DNA of 6,173 nt, taken from contig JBAZQW010000142.1 of the NCBI GenBank assembly GCA_041645005.1, forward strand, positions 1 through 6,173. Reading direction: 5' to 3'. The position numbers and the translations under genes were made by a program. Under the pieces are notes generated by a model, which ran no database searches, was not told the origin of the DNA, and was given only the letters and a program-made list of their open reading frames with translations. Shown piece by piece: positions 1 to 5,737 of the stretch (position 1 is the first letter of the stretch; every line of letters begins with the position of its first letter). The DNA comes from Pelotomaculum_B sp041645005. GTDB taxonomy: Bacteria > Bacillota > Desulfotomaculia > Desulfotomaculales > Pelotomaculaceae.

Positions 1-1
1 A

Positions 2-22
2 TTGATAAATCACCGGTTGTAA
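2..22 (+). CDS. Possible 3' end of the upstream gene, by synteny ctsR (heat-shock repressor)
   Basis: Only six codons and a TAA at 20-22 are visible (Leu-Ile-Asn-His-Arg-Leu), too few to identify a protein. The suggestion that this is the tail of ctsR rests entirely on gene order, since ctsR normally lies directly upstream of mcsA. A second reading frame stops at 3-5 (TGA, followed at once by TAA), so the upstream gene could equally end there. The remaining frame is open into mcsA. No CtsR-type operator is visible in the first 36 bases. Confidence 0.25.
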   Translation: MINHRL

Positions 23-30
23 GGGGAGGA
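23..30 (+). promoter_or_regulatory. Ribosome binding site of mcsA
   Basis: GGGGAGGA lies six bases upstream of the ATG at 37. It decides the start, because the mcsA frame has no stop between the window edge and that ATG and could otherwise be extended upstream. It begins directly after the possible upstream stop codon, which would suit translational coupling with the preceding gene. Confidence 0.8.
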
Positions 31-36
31 TGGCTT

Positions 37-564
37 ATGCAGTGTGATCGGTGCAATCAGAGGCCGGCAACGGTGCATCTGACAGAGATCACCAACGGGC
101 AAAAACAGGAAACCCACCTCTGCGAAGTATGCGCTAAAGAAATACAACTGCAGGGATTTGGGTTTTTACCACAGATGAATTTGCATAAATTTCTGGCCGG
201 TCTTTTAAATTACGATTTTAATGAAAACAATTTCGGGCACCCGGAGGCTGGCGGCAAGACATGTGAAAAATGCGGAGTGGCCGAAGGGCAGTTTATCAAG
301 AAAGGACTTCTGGGCTGTGGCGACTGCTACCCCTGTTTTGAAGAAAAGCTGCTGCCGCTATTGCGAAGAATTCACGGCAATACCCGCCATACGGGAAAAG
401 TGCCGGAGCGCACCGGGGGTCATGCCAGACTGCTGAAGGAAATTGAAAAAATGAAAAGCCAGCTTGGGGATGCTGTCGGCCGGGAGGAATTTGAGCTTGC
501 TGCAGAACTGCGCGACGCCATACGCCGGCTCGAAAAAAGCCTCGAAGAGGGAGGTGAGGTGTGA
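37..564 (+). CDS. mcsA: McsA, zinc-finger activator of the arginine kinase McsB
   Basis: A 175-residue cytoplasmic protein, close to the roughly 185 residues of the B. subtilis homologue. In the family, McsA binds and activates McsB and helps McsB act as a ClpC adaptor. Visible features are two pairs of CxxC knuckles, C3/C6 with C29/C32 and C76/C79 with C94/C97, consistent with zinc binding, and a C-terminal UVR domain at about 131-170 (core EFELAAELRD at 151-160), predicted to be a helical hairpin. An extra cysteine, C100, follows the last knuckle (CGDCYPC). The region 41-72 between the finger pairs looks less conserved. The start is ATG at 37, set by a strong ribosome binding site and by the match of MQCDRCNQRPATVH to the family N terminus. 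The stop TGA shares its A with the ATG of mcsB, implying co-translation. The same UVR core recurs in the middle domain of ClpC. Confidence 0.95.
   Translation: MQCDRCNQRPATVHLTEITNGQKQETHLCEVCAKEIQLQGFGFLPQMNLHKFLAGLLNYDFNENNFGHPEAGGKTCEKCGVAEGQFIKKGLLGCGDCYPCFEEKLLPLLRRIHGNTRHTGKVPERTGGHARLLKEIEKMKSQLGDAVGREEFELAAELRDAIRRLEKSLEEGGEV
550..557 (+). promoter_or_regulatory. Ribosome binding site of mcsB inside the end of mcsA
   Basis: GGAGGTGA matches the anti-Shine-Dalgarno sequence fully and lies within the last codons of mcsA. Two starts follow: GTG at 561 and ATG at 564. Both are at workable distances (3 and 6 bases after the final A). ATG at 564 is preferred because the protein then begins MSIKD, which lines up with the MSLK start of B. 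subtilis McsB. Confidence 0.8.
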
Positions 565-1649
565 TGTCGATCAAAGACAAGGTTGGCAGTGCCCGCAGCC
601 TCTGGATGGATGCGGACGGACCTGACGCTGACATTGTTGTCAGCAGCCGGGTCAGGGTGGCTAGAAACCTTACCTGCATTCCCTTCCCTCACCTGCTGGA
701 TCTGGAAAAATCCAGGGAAGTAACCTTTAAAATAAAACAGTCCATTGAAAACACAGAAGCCCCGGAGTTGACAGGAAACCTGGAACTGAATGAATTGAGC
801 GAATTAACACCACTGGAAAGGCAATTGCTGGTTGATAAACACTTAATCAGCCCTGATCTATTAAATGACTTTCAATCTAAAGCTGTGGCTATCCGGCAGG
901 ATGAGGCGGTTAGTATAATGGTAAATGAAGAGGACCACCTGCGCATACAGTGTCTTTTGTCCGGGCTGCAGCTAAAAGAAGCCTGGGAGATAGTAAACAA
1001 TGTTGACGACTGGCTGGAGAAAACCCTGGACTATGCCTTTTCCGAAAAGCTTGGATTCCTTACCTCCTGTCCGACCAACGTGGGTAACGGGATGCGGGCT
1101 TCGGTGATGCTTCACCTCACAGGTTTGAAAATCATCAATCAAATAGGCGGGGTTTTTCGCGCCATAGGCAAGCTTGGCTTGACGGTACGAGGGCTTTACG
1201 GCGAGGGAACGGAAGCCGCGGGTGACCTTTTTCAAATATCCAACCAGATTACATTGGGGCAGTCTGAAGAGGAAATAGTAAACAACTTGACTTCCATAAC
1301 CAGACAAATCCTGAACCAGGAAAGGGTAGCCCGTCAATCTTTATATAAAGACAAGCGCGAGTTCATTGAAGACAGGGTATACAGGGCCTACGGCATTTTA
1401 AAAAATGCGCGGATTTTGACACTGGAAGAGGCCATGCGTCTTTTTTCCGATCTGAGATTGGGGGTAGGATTAAAAATAATCTCAGGTATAAACGATAAAC
1501 TTCTAAACGTTTTAATGGTAGAGGTCAGGCCGGCTTTTTTGATAAAAATGGCCGGGCGAGAGTTGTCAAGTTACCAGATGGATGTCTACCGTGCTGAACT
1601 GATAAGGAAAGAATTAGAAACTGAATTGGAATACAGAAGTCAGAATTAA
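564..1649 (+). CDS. mcsB: McsB, protein arginine kinase
   Basis: A 361-residue member of the phosphagen (guanidino) kinase fold, almost the same length as B. subtilis McsB. It transfers the ATP gamma-phosphate to arginine side chains of misfolded proteins and CtsR, marking them for ClpCP. Visible motifs are the nucleotide-binding SSRVRVARN (27-35), NEEDHLRIQ (121-129), SCPTNVGNG (168-176) with C169 matching the family's active-site cysteine (C167 in B. subtilis), and YGEGTEA (212-218) with E214 matching catalytic E212. No frameshift or gap is seen. In the C-terminal domain the allosteric phosphoarginine-binding motif, normally RDxxRA, reads MDVYRA (339-344), so the first Arg is Met while Asp and the second Arg remain. 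The last five codons (YRSQN) lie inside the heptamer repeat that fills the downstream spacer, so the tail may be recent. The start is ATG at 564, overlapping the mcsA stop by one base; GTG at 561 would add one residue. Confidence 0.95.
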   Translation: MSIKDKVGSARSLWMDADGPDADIVVSSRVRVARNLTCIPFPHLLDLEKSREVTFKIKQSIENTEAPELTGNLELNELSELTPLERQLLVDKHLISPDLLNDFQSKAVAIRQDEAVSIMVNEEDHLRIQCLLSGLQLKEAWEIVNNVDDWLEKTLDYAFSEKLGFLTSCPTNVGNGMRASVMLHLTGLKIINQIGGVFRAIGKLGLTVRGLYGEGTEAAGDLFQISNQITLGQSEEEIVNNLTSITRQILNQERVARQSLYKDKREFIEDRVYRAYGILKNARILTLEEAMRLFSDLRLGVGLKIISGINDKLLNVLMVEVRPAFLIKMAGRELSSYQMDVYRAELIRKELETELEYRSQN

Positions 1650-1784
1650 GGAGTCAGAATAAAAAAGAATTCAGAATTCAGAAGACAGATTTAAAATTCA
1701 GGAAAAAATTTTAAAAATATAAATAGTTTTTGGGGTTTTCTATTCTGACTACTGACTACTGACTACTGACTACTGACTACTGAC
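1634..1784. repeat. Heptamer-periodic element with inverted arms between mcsB and clpC
   Basis: The left part (about 1634-1689) has CAGA at 1634, 1641, 1655, 1672, 1679 and 1686. Spacing is 7 or 14 except for a 17-base step across an A run, so it is a decayed 7-base periodicity. The right part is an exact heptamer array on the opposite sense (1745-1784). AGTCAGAATA (1652-1661) is the exact reverse complement of TATTCTGACT (1741-1750), and pairing continues imperfectly outward to about 1634/1768, including a six-base match 1638-1643/1759-1764. The centre (about 1690-1740) is very AT-rich. The transcript could fold into a long imperfect hairpin covering the mcsB stop codon. No transposase or coding capacity is present. 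It looks like a non-autonomous dispersed repeat, but only one copy is visible here, so dispersal is inferred. Confidence 0.75.
1745..1784. repeat. Tandem heptanucleotide array, CTGACTA x 5.7
   Basis: Five perfect copies of CTGACTA plus a partial CTGAC, 40 bases with no mismatch. The array ends three bases before the GGAGGTG ribosome binding site of clpC, so it lies in the leader of the clpC message. Perfect identity between copies suggests recent expansion or ongoing slippage. The unit does not match the CtsR operator heptad (GGTCAAA) on either strand. Confidence 0.95.
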
Positions 1785-1787
1785 ATT

Positions 1788-1794
1788 GGAGGTG
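1788..1794 (+). promoter_or_regulatory. Ribosome binding site of clpC
   Basis: GGAGGTG sits six bases before the ATG at 1801 and fixes that start. The in-frame TTG at 1786 overlaps this site and has no ribosome binding site of its own, so a start there is unlikely. Confidence 0.9.
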
Positions 1795-1800
1795 CTAAAT

Positions 1801-4239
1801 ATGTTTGGTAAGTTTACTGAACGGGCGCAAAAAGTGTTGATGTTCGCCCGTGAGGAGGCTAAAATCACTAATTACCCTTACATCGGTACAGAACACCTGC
1901 TGCTCGGCCTGATCAGGGAAGGAGAGAGCGTTGCGGCTAAAATCCTTTCCGCAGTAGGTATGGACGCCGATAAAGTGCGGGAGGCCATAGCGCAAATGGT
2001 GGAATCAGGTAAAGAACAGGCGCCGGCGGAGCCCGCGCTTACGGCCAGGGCCAAGAAAGTGCTGGAACTCTCTTTGGATGAGGCCCGCCGGATGAGTCAC
2101 AGCTACGTCGGGCCGGAACATCTGCTGCTGGGATTAATCCGGGAAGGTGAAGGTGTAGCGGCTCAAATATTAACTGCCTATGGCGCGGATTACCGCAAGG
2201 TGCGTACTATGGTTGCCCATCTGCAGGGAGGGCAGGCTCCCGCTAAAGGGCAGGCGCAAGGCCAGGCTAAAGGCGGCGGAACACAGACTTTAGACCAGTT
2301 CGGCCGGGATCTGACTGTTATGGCGAAAGAAGACAAACTCGATCCGGTGGTCGGCCGGGACAAAGAGATTGAAAGAGTGATTCAGGTATTAAGCAGGCGT
2401 ACCAAAAACAACCCGGTACTGATCGGGGAGCCTGGTGTGGGGAAAACCGCTGTCGCCGAGGGGCTGGCCCAAAGGATTACCTCCGGCAATGTCCCCGAAA
2501 TCCTGGCCAACAAACGCGTGGTAACCCTTGATATGGGGTCGCTGGTGGCCGGCACTAAATACCGGGGTGAGTTTGAAGAAAGACTGAAAAAGATCATTGA
2601 AGAGATCCGCCAGGCGGGCAATATTATCATGTTTATCGATGAACTTCACACACTGGTGGGAGCAGGCGCCGCGGAAGGCGCTATCGACGCCGCCAATATA
2701 CTGAAGCCGGCCCTGGCCAGGGGAGAACTGCAGTGCATCGGCGCCACTACCCTGGATGAGTACCGTAAACATATTGAAAAGGATGCCGCCCTGGAGCGCC
2801 GTTTCCAACCCATCACGGTTATGGAGCCGACCGTTGAGGAAACCATCCAGATCTTAAAAGGTCTGAGGGATAAATATGAGGCGCACCACCGGGTGAGAAT
2901 AACCGACACCGCCCTTGAGGCCGCTGCCAGACTGTCCAGCCGGTATATTACAGACCGGTTTTTGCCCGACAAGGCTATCGATTTGATGGACGAGGCAGGC
3001 TCCAGAATAAGGCTGCAAGCTTTTGTGCCGCCGCCCGAAATGAAAGAGCTGGAAAAGGAACTGGAAATATTACAGAAAGAAAAGGAGGCGGCTGTTAACG
3101 GGCAGGAATTTGAAAAGGCCGCCGAGTTAAGGGATCAGGAACAAAAGCTACGGGCTCAACTGGAGGAGCGCAGGGAGTCGTGGAAACAACGAAAAAGCAG
3201 CGCGGAGCTGGTTGTGGACGAGGAGGCTATCGCCCAGATAGTATCCAGTTGGACCAGCGTTCCGGTGAAGAAACTGGCGGAAGAGGAGACTGAAAGACTT
3301 CTGAGAATGGAGGATGTGCTCCACCAGAGAGTCGTCGGGCAGGACGAGGCTATCGGGGCTATATCCAGGGCTATACGCCGGGCCCGGGCCGGCTTGAAAA
3401 ATCCCAAGCGCCCGATAGGTTCCTTTATCTTTTTGGGTCCTACAGGAGTCGGCAAGACTGAATTGGCCAGGGCACTGGCGGAGGTCTTGTTTGGCAGCGA
3501 GGACGCCATGGTCAGAATCGACATGTCGGAGTACATGGAAAAATTCGCTGTGTCACGCCTGGTAGGAGCGCCGCCCGGTTATGTCGGTTACGAAGAGGGC
3601 GGCCAGCTTACCGAGGCTGTGAGGCGCAGGCCATATACGGTAGTGCTGCTCGACGAGATTGAAAAAGCCCACCCCGATGTGTTTAACATCCTTCTGCAGG
3701 TGATGGAGGACGGCAGGCTGACAGACGCCAAAGGGCGTACAGTTGACTTTAGAAACACCGTGCTGATCATGACCTCAAATGTAGGCATACAGAATATTAA
3801 AAGAGATGCTACCCTGGGCTTCCACATGGGCGACCGGAAAGAGTCCGGCTATGAGGATATGAAAAAGAAAATTACCGAGGAACTGCGCCGGACCTTCCGC
3901 CCCGAGTTTTTGAACCGGGTCGATGAGACTATTGTGTTCCACGCGCTTAACGTCGAGCACATTAAGGAAATAGTAAGCCTGATGCTGAAAGAAGTAGCGG
4001 ACAGGATGAGGGAAAACATGGTTGAAATCGAGGTTTCGGAACCGGTAAAGGACCTGCTGGTTAAGGAGGGCTTCGATGAAGATTATGGCGCCAGGCCGCT
4101 GAGACGGGCCATTTTACGCCTGGTGGAAGACCGCCTTTCAGAGGAGCTTTTAAGGGGGACTTTCCAGCCCGGCAGCAAGGTGCTTTTGGAACTTGACGAA
4201 ACAGAAAATTCCATAAAGGTTGTAAATAGGCTAAAATAA
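1801..4239 (+). CDS. clpC: ClpC, Hsp100/AAA+ unfoldase of the ClpCP protease
   Basis: An 812-residue cytoplasmic ATPase, about the usual length (810 in B. subtilis). It unfolds substrates and threads them into ClpP. Domains in order: a double Clp N-domain (about 3-142) keeping the two glutamates E31 and E106 that match phosphoarginine-binding residues in B. subtilis ClpC; a Gly/Gln/Ala/Lys-rich linker (143-160); the D1 AAA+ module with Walker A GEPGVGKT (209-216), pore-loop region KYRGEFE (254-260), Walker B MFIDE (277-281) and arginine-finger region LERRF (331-335); a coiled-coil middle domain (about 412-463) with the UVR core EFEKAAELRD (436-445); the D2 module with Walker A GPTGVGKT (546-553), pore loop GYVGYEEG (593-600), Walker B VVLLDE (614-619), sensor 1 TSN (658-660) and sensor 2 GARPLRR (763-769). 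LGF (672-674) falls where B. subtilis has the ClpP-docking VGF tripeptide, so pairing with ClpP is expected. ATG at 1801 gives the family start MFGKFTERAQ. No CtsR operator is seen upstream, so expression probably comes from the operon promoter. Confidence 0.98.
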   Translation: MFGKFTERAQKVLMFAREEAKITNYPYIGTEHLLLGLIREGESVAAKILSAVGMDADKVREAIAQMVESGKEQAPAEPALTARAKKVLELSLDEARRMSHSYVGPEHLLLGLIREGEGVAAQILTAYGADYRKVRTMVAHLQGGQAPAKGQAQGQAKGGGTQTLDQFGRDLTVMAKEDKLDPVVGRDKEIERVIQVLSRRTKNNPVLIGEPGVGKTAVAEGLAQRITSGNVPEILANKRVVTLDMGSLVAGTKYRGEFEERLKKIIEEIRQAGNIIMFIDELHTLVGAGAAEGAIDAANILKPALARGELQCIGATTLDEYRKHIEKDAALERRFQPITVMEPTVEETIQILKGLRDKYEAHHRVRITDTALEAAARLSSRYITDRFLPDKAIDLMDEAGSRIRLQAFVPPPEMKELEKELEILQKEKEAAVNGQEFEKAAELRDQEQKLRAQLEERRESWKQRKSSAELVVDEEAIAQIVSSWTSVPVKKLAEEETERLLRMEDVLHQRVVGQDEAIGAISRAIRRARAGLKNPKRPIGSFIFLGPTGVGKTELARALAEVLFGSEDAMVRIDMSEYMEKFAVSRLVGAPPGYVGYEEGGQLTEAVRRRPYTVVLLDEIEKAHPDVFNILLQVMEDGRLTDAKGRTVDFRNTVLIMTSNVGIQNIKRDATLGFHMGDRKESGYEDMKKKITEELRRTFRPEFLNRVDETIVFHALNVEHIKEIVSLMLKEVADRMRENMVEIEVSEPVKDLLVKEGFDEDYGARPLRRAILRLVEDRLSEELLRGTFQPGSKVLLELDETENSIKVVNRLK

Positions 4240-4250
4240 GTCGTCAGTTT

Positions 4251-4301
4251 CAAGGGGACATTTCATCGGGGACATTCCTCTGTCGGAGGTGTGTCCCCTT
4301 G
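4251..4301. repeat. GGGGACA/TGTCCCC palindromic element downstream of clpC
   Basis: CAAGGGGACA (4251-4260) and TGTCCCCTTG (4292-4301) form a perfect 10-bp inverted repeat. The left arm is partly duplicated: GGGGACATT occurs at 4254-4262 and again at 4268-4276. The inner copy can pair GGGGACA (4268-4274) with the same right arm, followed by a 2x2 internal loop and a CCTC/GAGG stem (4277-4280/4286-4289) around a five-base loop. The two folds exclude each other. No T run follows, so it is not a standard intrinsic terminator. It resembles REP-type extragenic palindromes, but membership of a repeat family is inferred from form alone. It could slow or end transcription after clpC or protect the 3' end of the message. 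Confidence 0.7.
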
Positions 4302-4311
4302 TACGATTTAC

Positions 4312-4340
4312 TTGTGGTATGTCGTTTCAAATGTTATAAT
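4312..4340 (+). promoter_or_regulatory. Sigma-A-type promoter with extended -10, upstream of radA
   Basis: A perfect -10 TATAAT at 4335-4340 is preceded by TGT (4332-4334), an extended -10 motif. TTGTGG at 4312-4317 gives a weak -35 (TTG conserved) at exactly 17 bases. Transcription would start near 4347, leaving a leader of roughly 28 bases before the radA ATG. It lies between the clpC stop and radA, so radA-disA could be expressed independently of the heat-shock promoter assumed upstream of ctsR. Confidence 0.75.
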
Positions 4341-4352
4341 TTAGAAATAACC

Positions 4353-4369
4353 AAAAGTTGGAGACTTTT
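4353..4369 (+). promoter_or_regulatory. Small hairpin presenting the radA ribosome binding site
   Basis: AAAAGT (4353-4358) is the reverse complement of ACTTTT (4364-4369), with the loop TGGAG (4359-4363) containing the GGAG ribosome binding site. Two starts follow: TTG at 4369, five bases after GGAG, and ATG at 4375, eleven bases after. If the hairpin forms, six of those eleven bases lie in the stem and the effective spacing to ATG becomes normal, while the TTG is partly buried. The stem is weak (one G-C pair), so the structural effect is inferred. Confidence 0.45.
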
Positions 4370-4374
4370 TGTCG

Positions 4375-5727
4375 ATGCGTGCAAAATCCAAATTTCTTTG
4401 CCAGGAATGCGGTCAGCAGTCTACCCGCTGGTTGGGGCGCTGCCCGGGCTGCGGCGCTTGGAACAGCTTTGTTGAAGAACTGGTCGGCCCCCGGGCATCA
4501 TCTGTTGATTGTGTAAGCGGCAGCGAAGTGCCCCGTTCCATAACAGAGGTGCCTGTGCTGGATGTGGAGCGCTTCCAGACAGGGCTCGGTGAGATGGACC
4601 GGGTCCTGGGAGGGGGCATTGTGCCGGGTTCCCTGATTTTAGTGGGGGGCGACCCCGGGATCGGCAAATCTACCCTGCTGCTGCAGGTTGCCCATCTGCT
4701 AAGCAGAAGGCTAAAAGTGCTTTATGTTTCAGGCGAAGAATCCTCCAGCCAGATCAGGATCAGGGCTGACCGCCTGGGTGCCCTGTCGCCCGGCCTGCTG
4801 CTGCTGCCGGAGACAGATATCGATGCGGTGGAGCGTCATTTGAGGGAATTGGCGCCCCCTGTGGCTATTATCGATTCCATTCAGACCATGTTTAAGAATG
4901 GGGTGGCTTCCGCACCGGGCAGTGTCGGTCAGGTGCGGGAATGCGCGGCGCAGTTGATGCGTTTGGCCAAAACCACCGGTATTTCAATTTTTCTGGTCGG
5001 GCATGTTACCAAGGAAGGATTGCTGGCGGGTCCCAGGGTGCTTGAGCATATGGTTGACACGGTGCTTTACCTTGAAGGTGAGCGGCACCAGTTCTTCCGG
5101 ATTCTACGGGGCGTGAAAAATAGATTTGGTTCCACCAACGAGATAGGCATTTTTGAGATGAAGGTCAACGGTTTGGTAGAGGTAGCCAATCCCGCCGCTT
5201 TGTTTTTGATCCAGCGCCCCCATGGCGATGTGACAGGATCAGCCGTAGCGGCAGGACTGGAAGGCACCAGGCCACTCTTGCTGGAAATTCAGGCACTGGT
5301 TACCCCGACCGCTTACGGTATGCCCCGCAGAATGACCGCCGGGGTGGACCATAACAGGGTTGCCCTGATTGCAGCCGTGCTGGAGAAGCGCGTTGGCTTA
5401 AACCTCGGCAGCCATGATATTTATGTCAACGCGGTAGGTGGGGTGAAACTTGACGAACCTGCTGTGGATCTGGCCATAGCCTGTGCTCTGGCCTCCAGTT
5501 TCAGGGATGTTCCAGTTGATTCAGGGATGGCCCTGGCGGGCGAAATAGGGCTGACCGGCGAACTTCGCCCGGTGACCGGCGTGGAGAAGAGAGTAAAAGA
5601 GGCTTTCAAGCTTGGCTTCAGCAGATTTTTGTTATCTGCTCAAAACGCGGCCCATATAAAAGAGGAGAATGGTGTAGTTGCGGCTGATACACTGGCAGAG
5701 GCGCTGGAACTGGCTTTAAAGGTGTGA
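4375..5727 (+). CDS. radA: RadA (Sms), DNA repair branch-migration ATPase
   Basis: A 450-residue cytoplasmic protein, near the usual length of about 455. RadA is a RecA-like, DnaB-like helicase that extends recombination intermediates during homologous recombination and repair. Visible domains: an N-terminal zinc finger with C9/C12 and C23/C26; a RecA-type ATPase with Walker A GGDPGIGKST (91-100) and Walker B VAIIDS (163-168); the RadA-specific KNRFG motif (248-252); and a C-terminal Lon-protease-like domain (about 285-450), which in RadA serves as a scaffold without protease activity. ATG at 4375 is chosen because MRAKSKFLCQECG lines up with the start of B. subtilis RadA. TTG at 4369 would add two residues and has the more usual spacing from GGAG, so it remains possible. 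A probable promoter lies just upstream. disA follows after 10 bp, the common Firmicutes arrangement; in B. subtilis RadA binds DisA and lowers its cyclase activity. Confidence 0.96.
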   Translation: MRAKSKFLCQECGQQSTRWLGRCPGCGAWNSFVEELVGPRASSVDCVSGSEVPRSITEVPVLDVERFQTGLGEMDRVLGGGIVPGSLILVGGDPGIGKSTLLLQVAHLLSRRLKVLYVSGEESSSQIRIRADRLGALSPGLLLLPETDIDAVERHLRELAPPVAIIDSIQTMFKNGVASAPGSVGQVRECAAQLMRLAKTTGISIFLVGHVTKEGLLAGPRVLEHMVDTVLYLEGERHQFFRILRGVKNRFGSTNEIGIFEMKVNGLVEVANPAALFLIQRPHGDVTGSAVAAGLEGTRPLLLEIQALVTPTAYGMPRRMTAGVDHNRVALIAAVLEKRVGLNLGSHDIYVNAVGGVKLDEPAVDLAIACALASSFRDVPVDSGMALAGEIGLTGELRPVTGVEKRVKEAFKLGFSRFLLSAQNAAHIKEENGVVAADTLAEALELALKV

Positions 5728-5731
5728 GGTG
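5726..5731 (+). promoter_or_regulatory. Ribosome binding site of disA, supporting a TTG start
   Basis: GAGGTG overlaps the radA stop codon (5725-5727) and lies six bases before TTG at 5738. The next in-frame ATG, at 5753, would be 21 bases away and has only a weak purine run before it, so the TTG is the better start. Termination of radA over this site suggests coupled translation. Confidence 0.75.
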
Positions 5732-5737
5732 GGCTAT

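Noticed and set aside
561..563. GTG at 561 as the start of mcsB
   Set aside because: Possible by spacing, but the adjacent ATG at 564 is the stronger start and matches the family N terminus; the difference is one residue.
296..692. Antisense open frames over mcsA and mcsB
   Set aside because: They run opposite strongly conserved coding sequence, resemble no known family and lack convincing ribosome binding sites.
1695..1724. Possible clpC promoter with TATAAA near 1718 in the AT-rich centre of the spacer
   Set aside because: No acceptable -35 at the right distance; TATAAA-like strings are expected by chance in such AT-rich sequence.
1745..1784. Heptamer array as a CtsR operator, which is also a heptad direct repeat
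   Set aside because: The CtsR box is a GGTCAAA repeat with a three-base spacer; neither CTGACTA nor its complement TAGTCAG fits, and the copies here are contiguous.
1786..1800. TTG at 1786 as the start of clpC, adding five residues
   Set aside because: It overlaps the ribosome binding site that serves ATG 1801, lacks its own, and the family N terminus begins at MFGKFTERAQ.
2382..3960. Several antisense open frames within clpC
   Set aside because: They are complements of conserved ClpC motifs and arise from its codon bias; nothing marks them as genes.
4353..4370. AAAAGT-loop-ACTTTTT read as an intrinsic terminator
   Set aside because: The stem has one G-C pair and lies between a good promoter and the radA start, so termination there is implausible.
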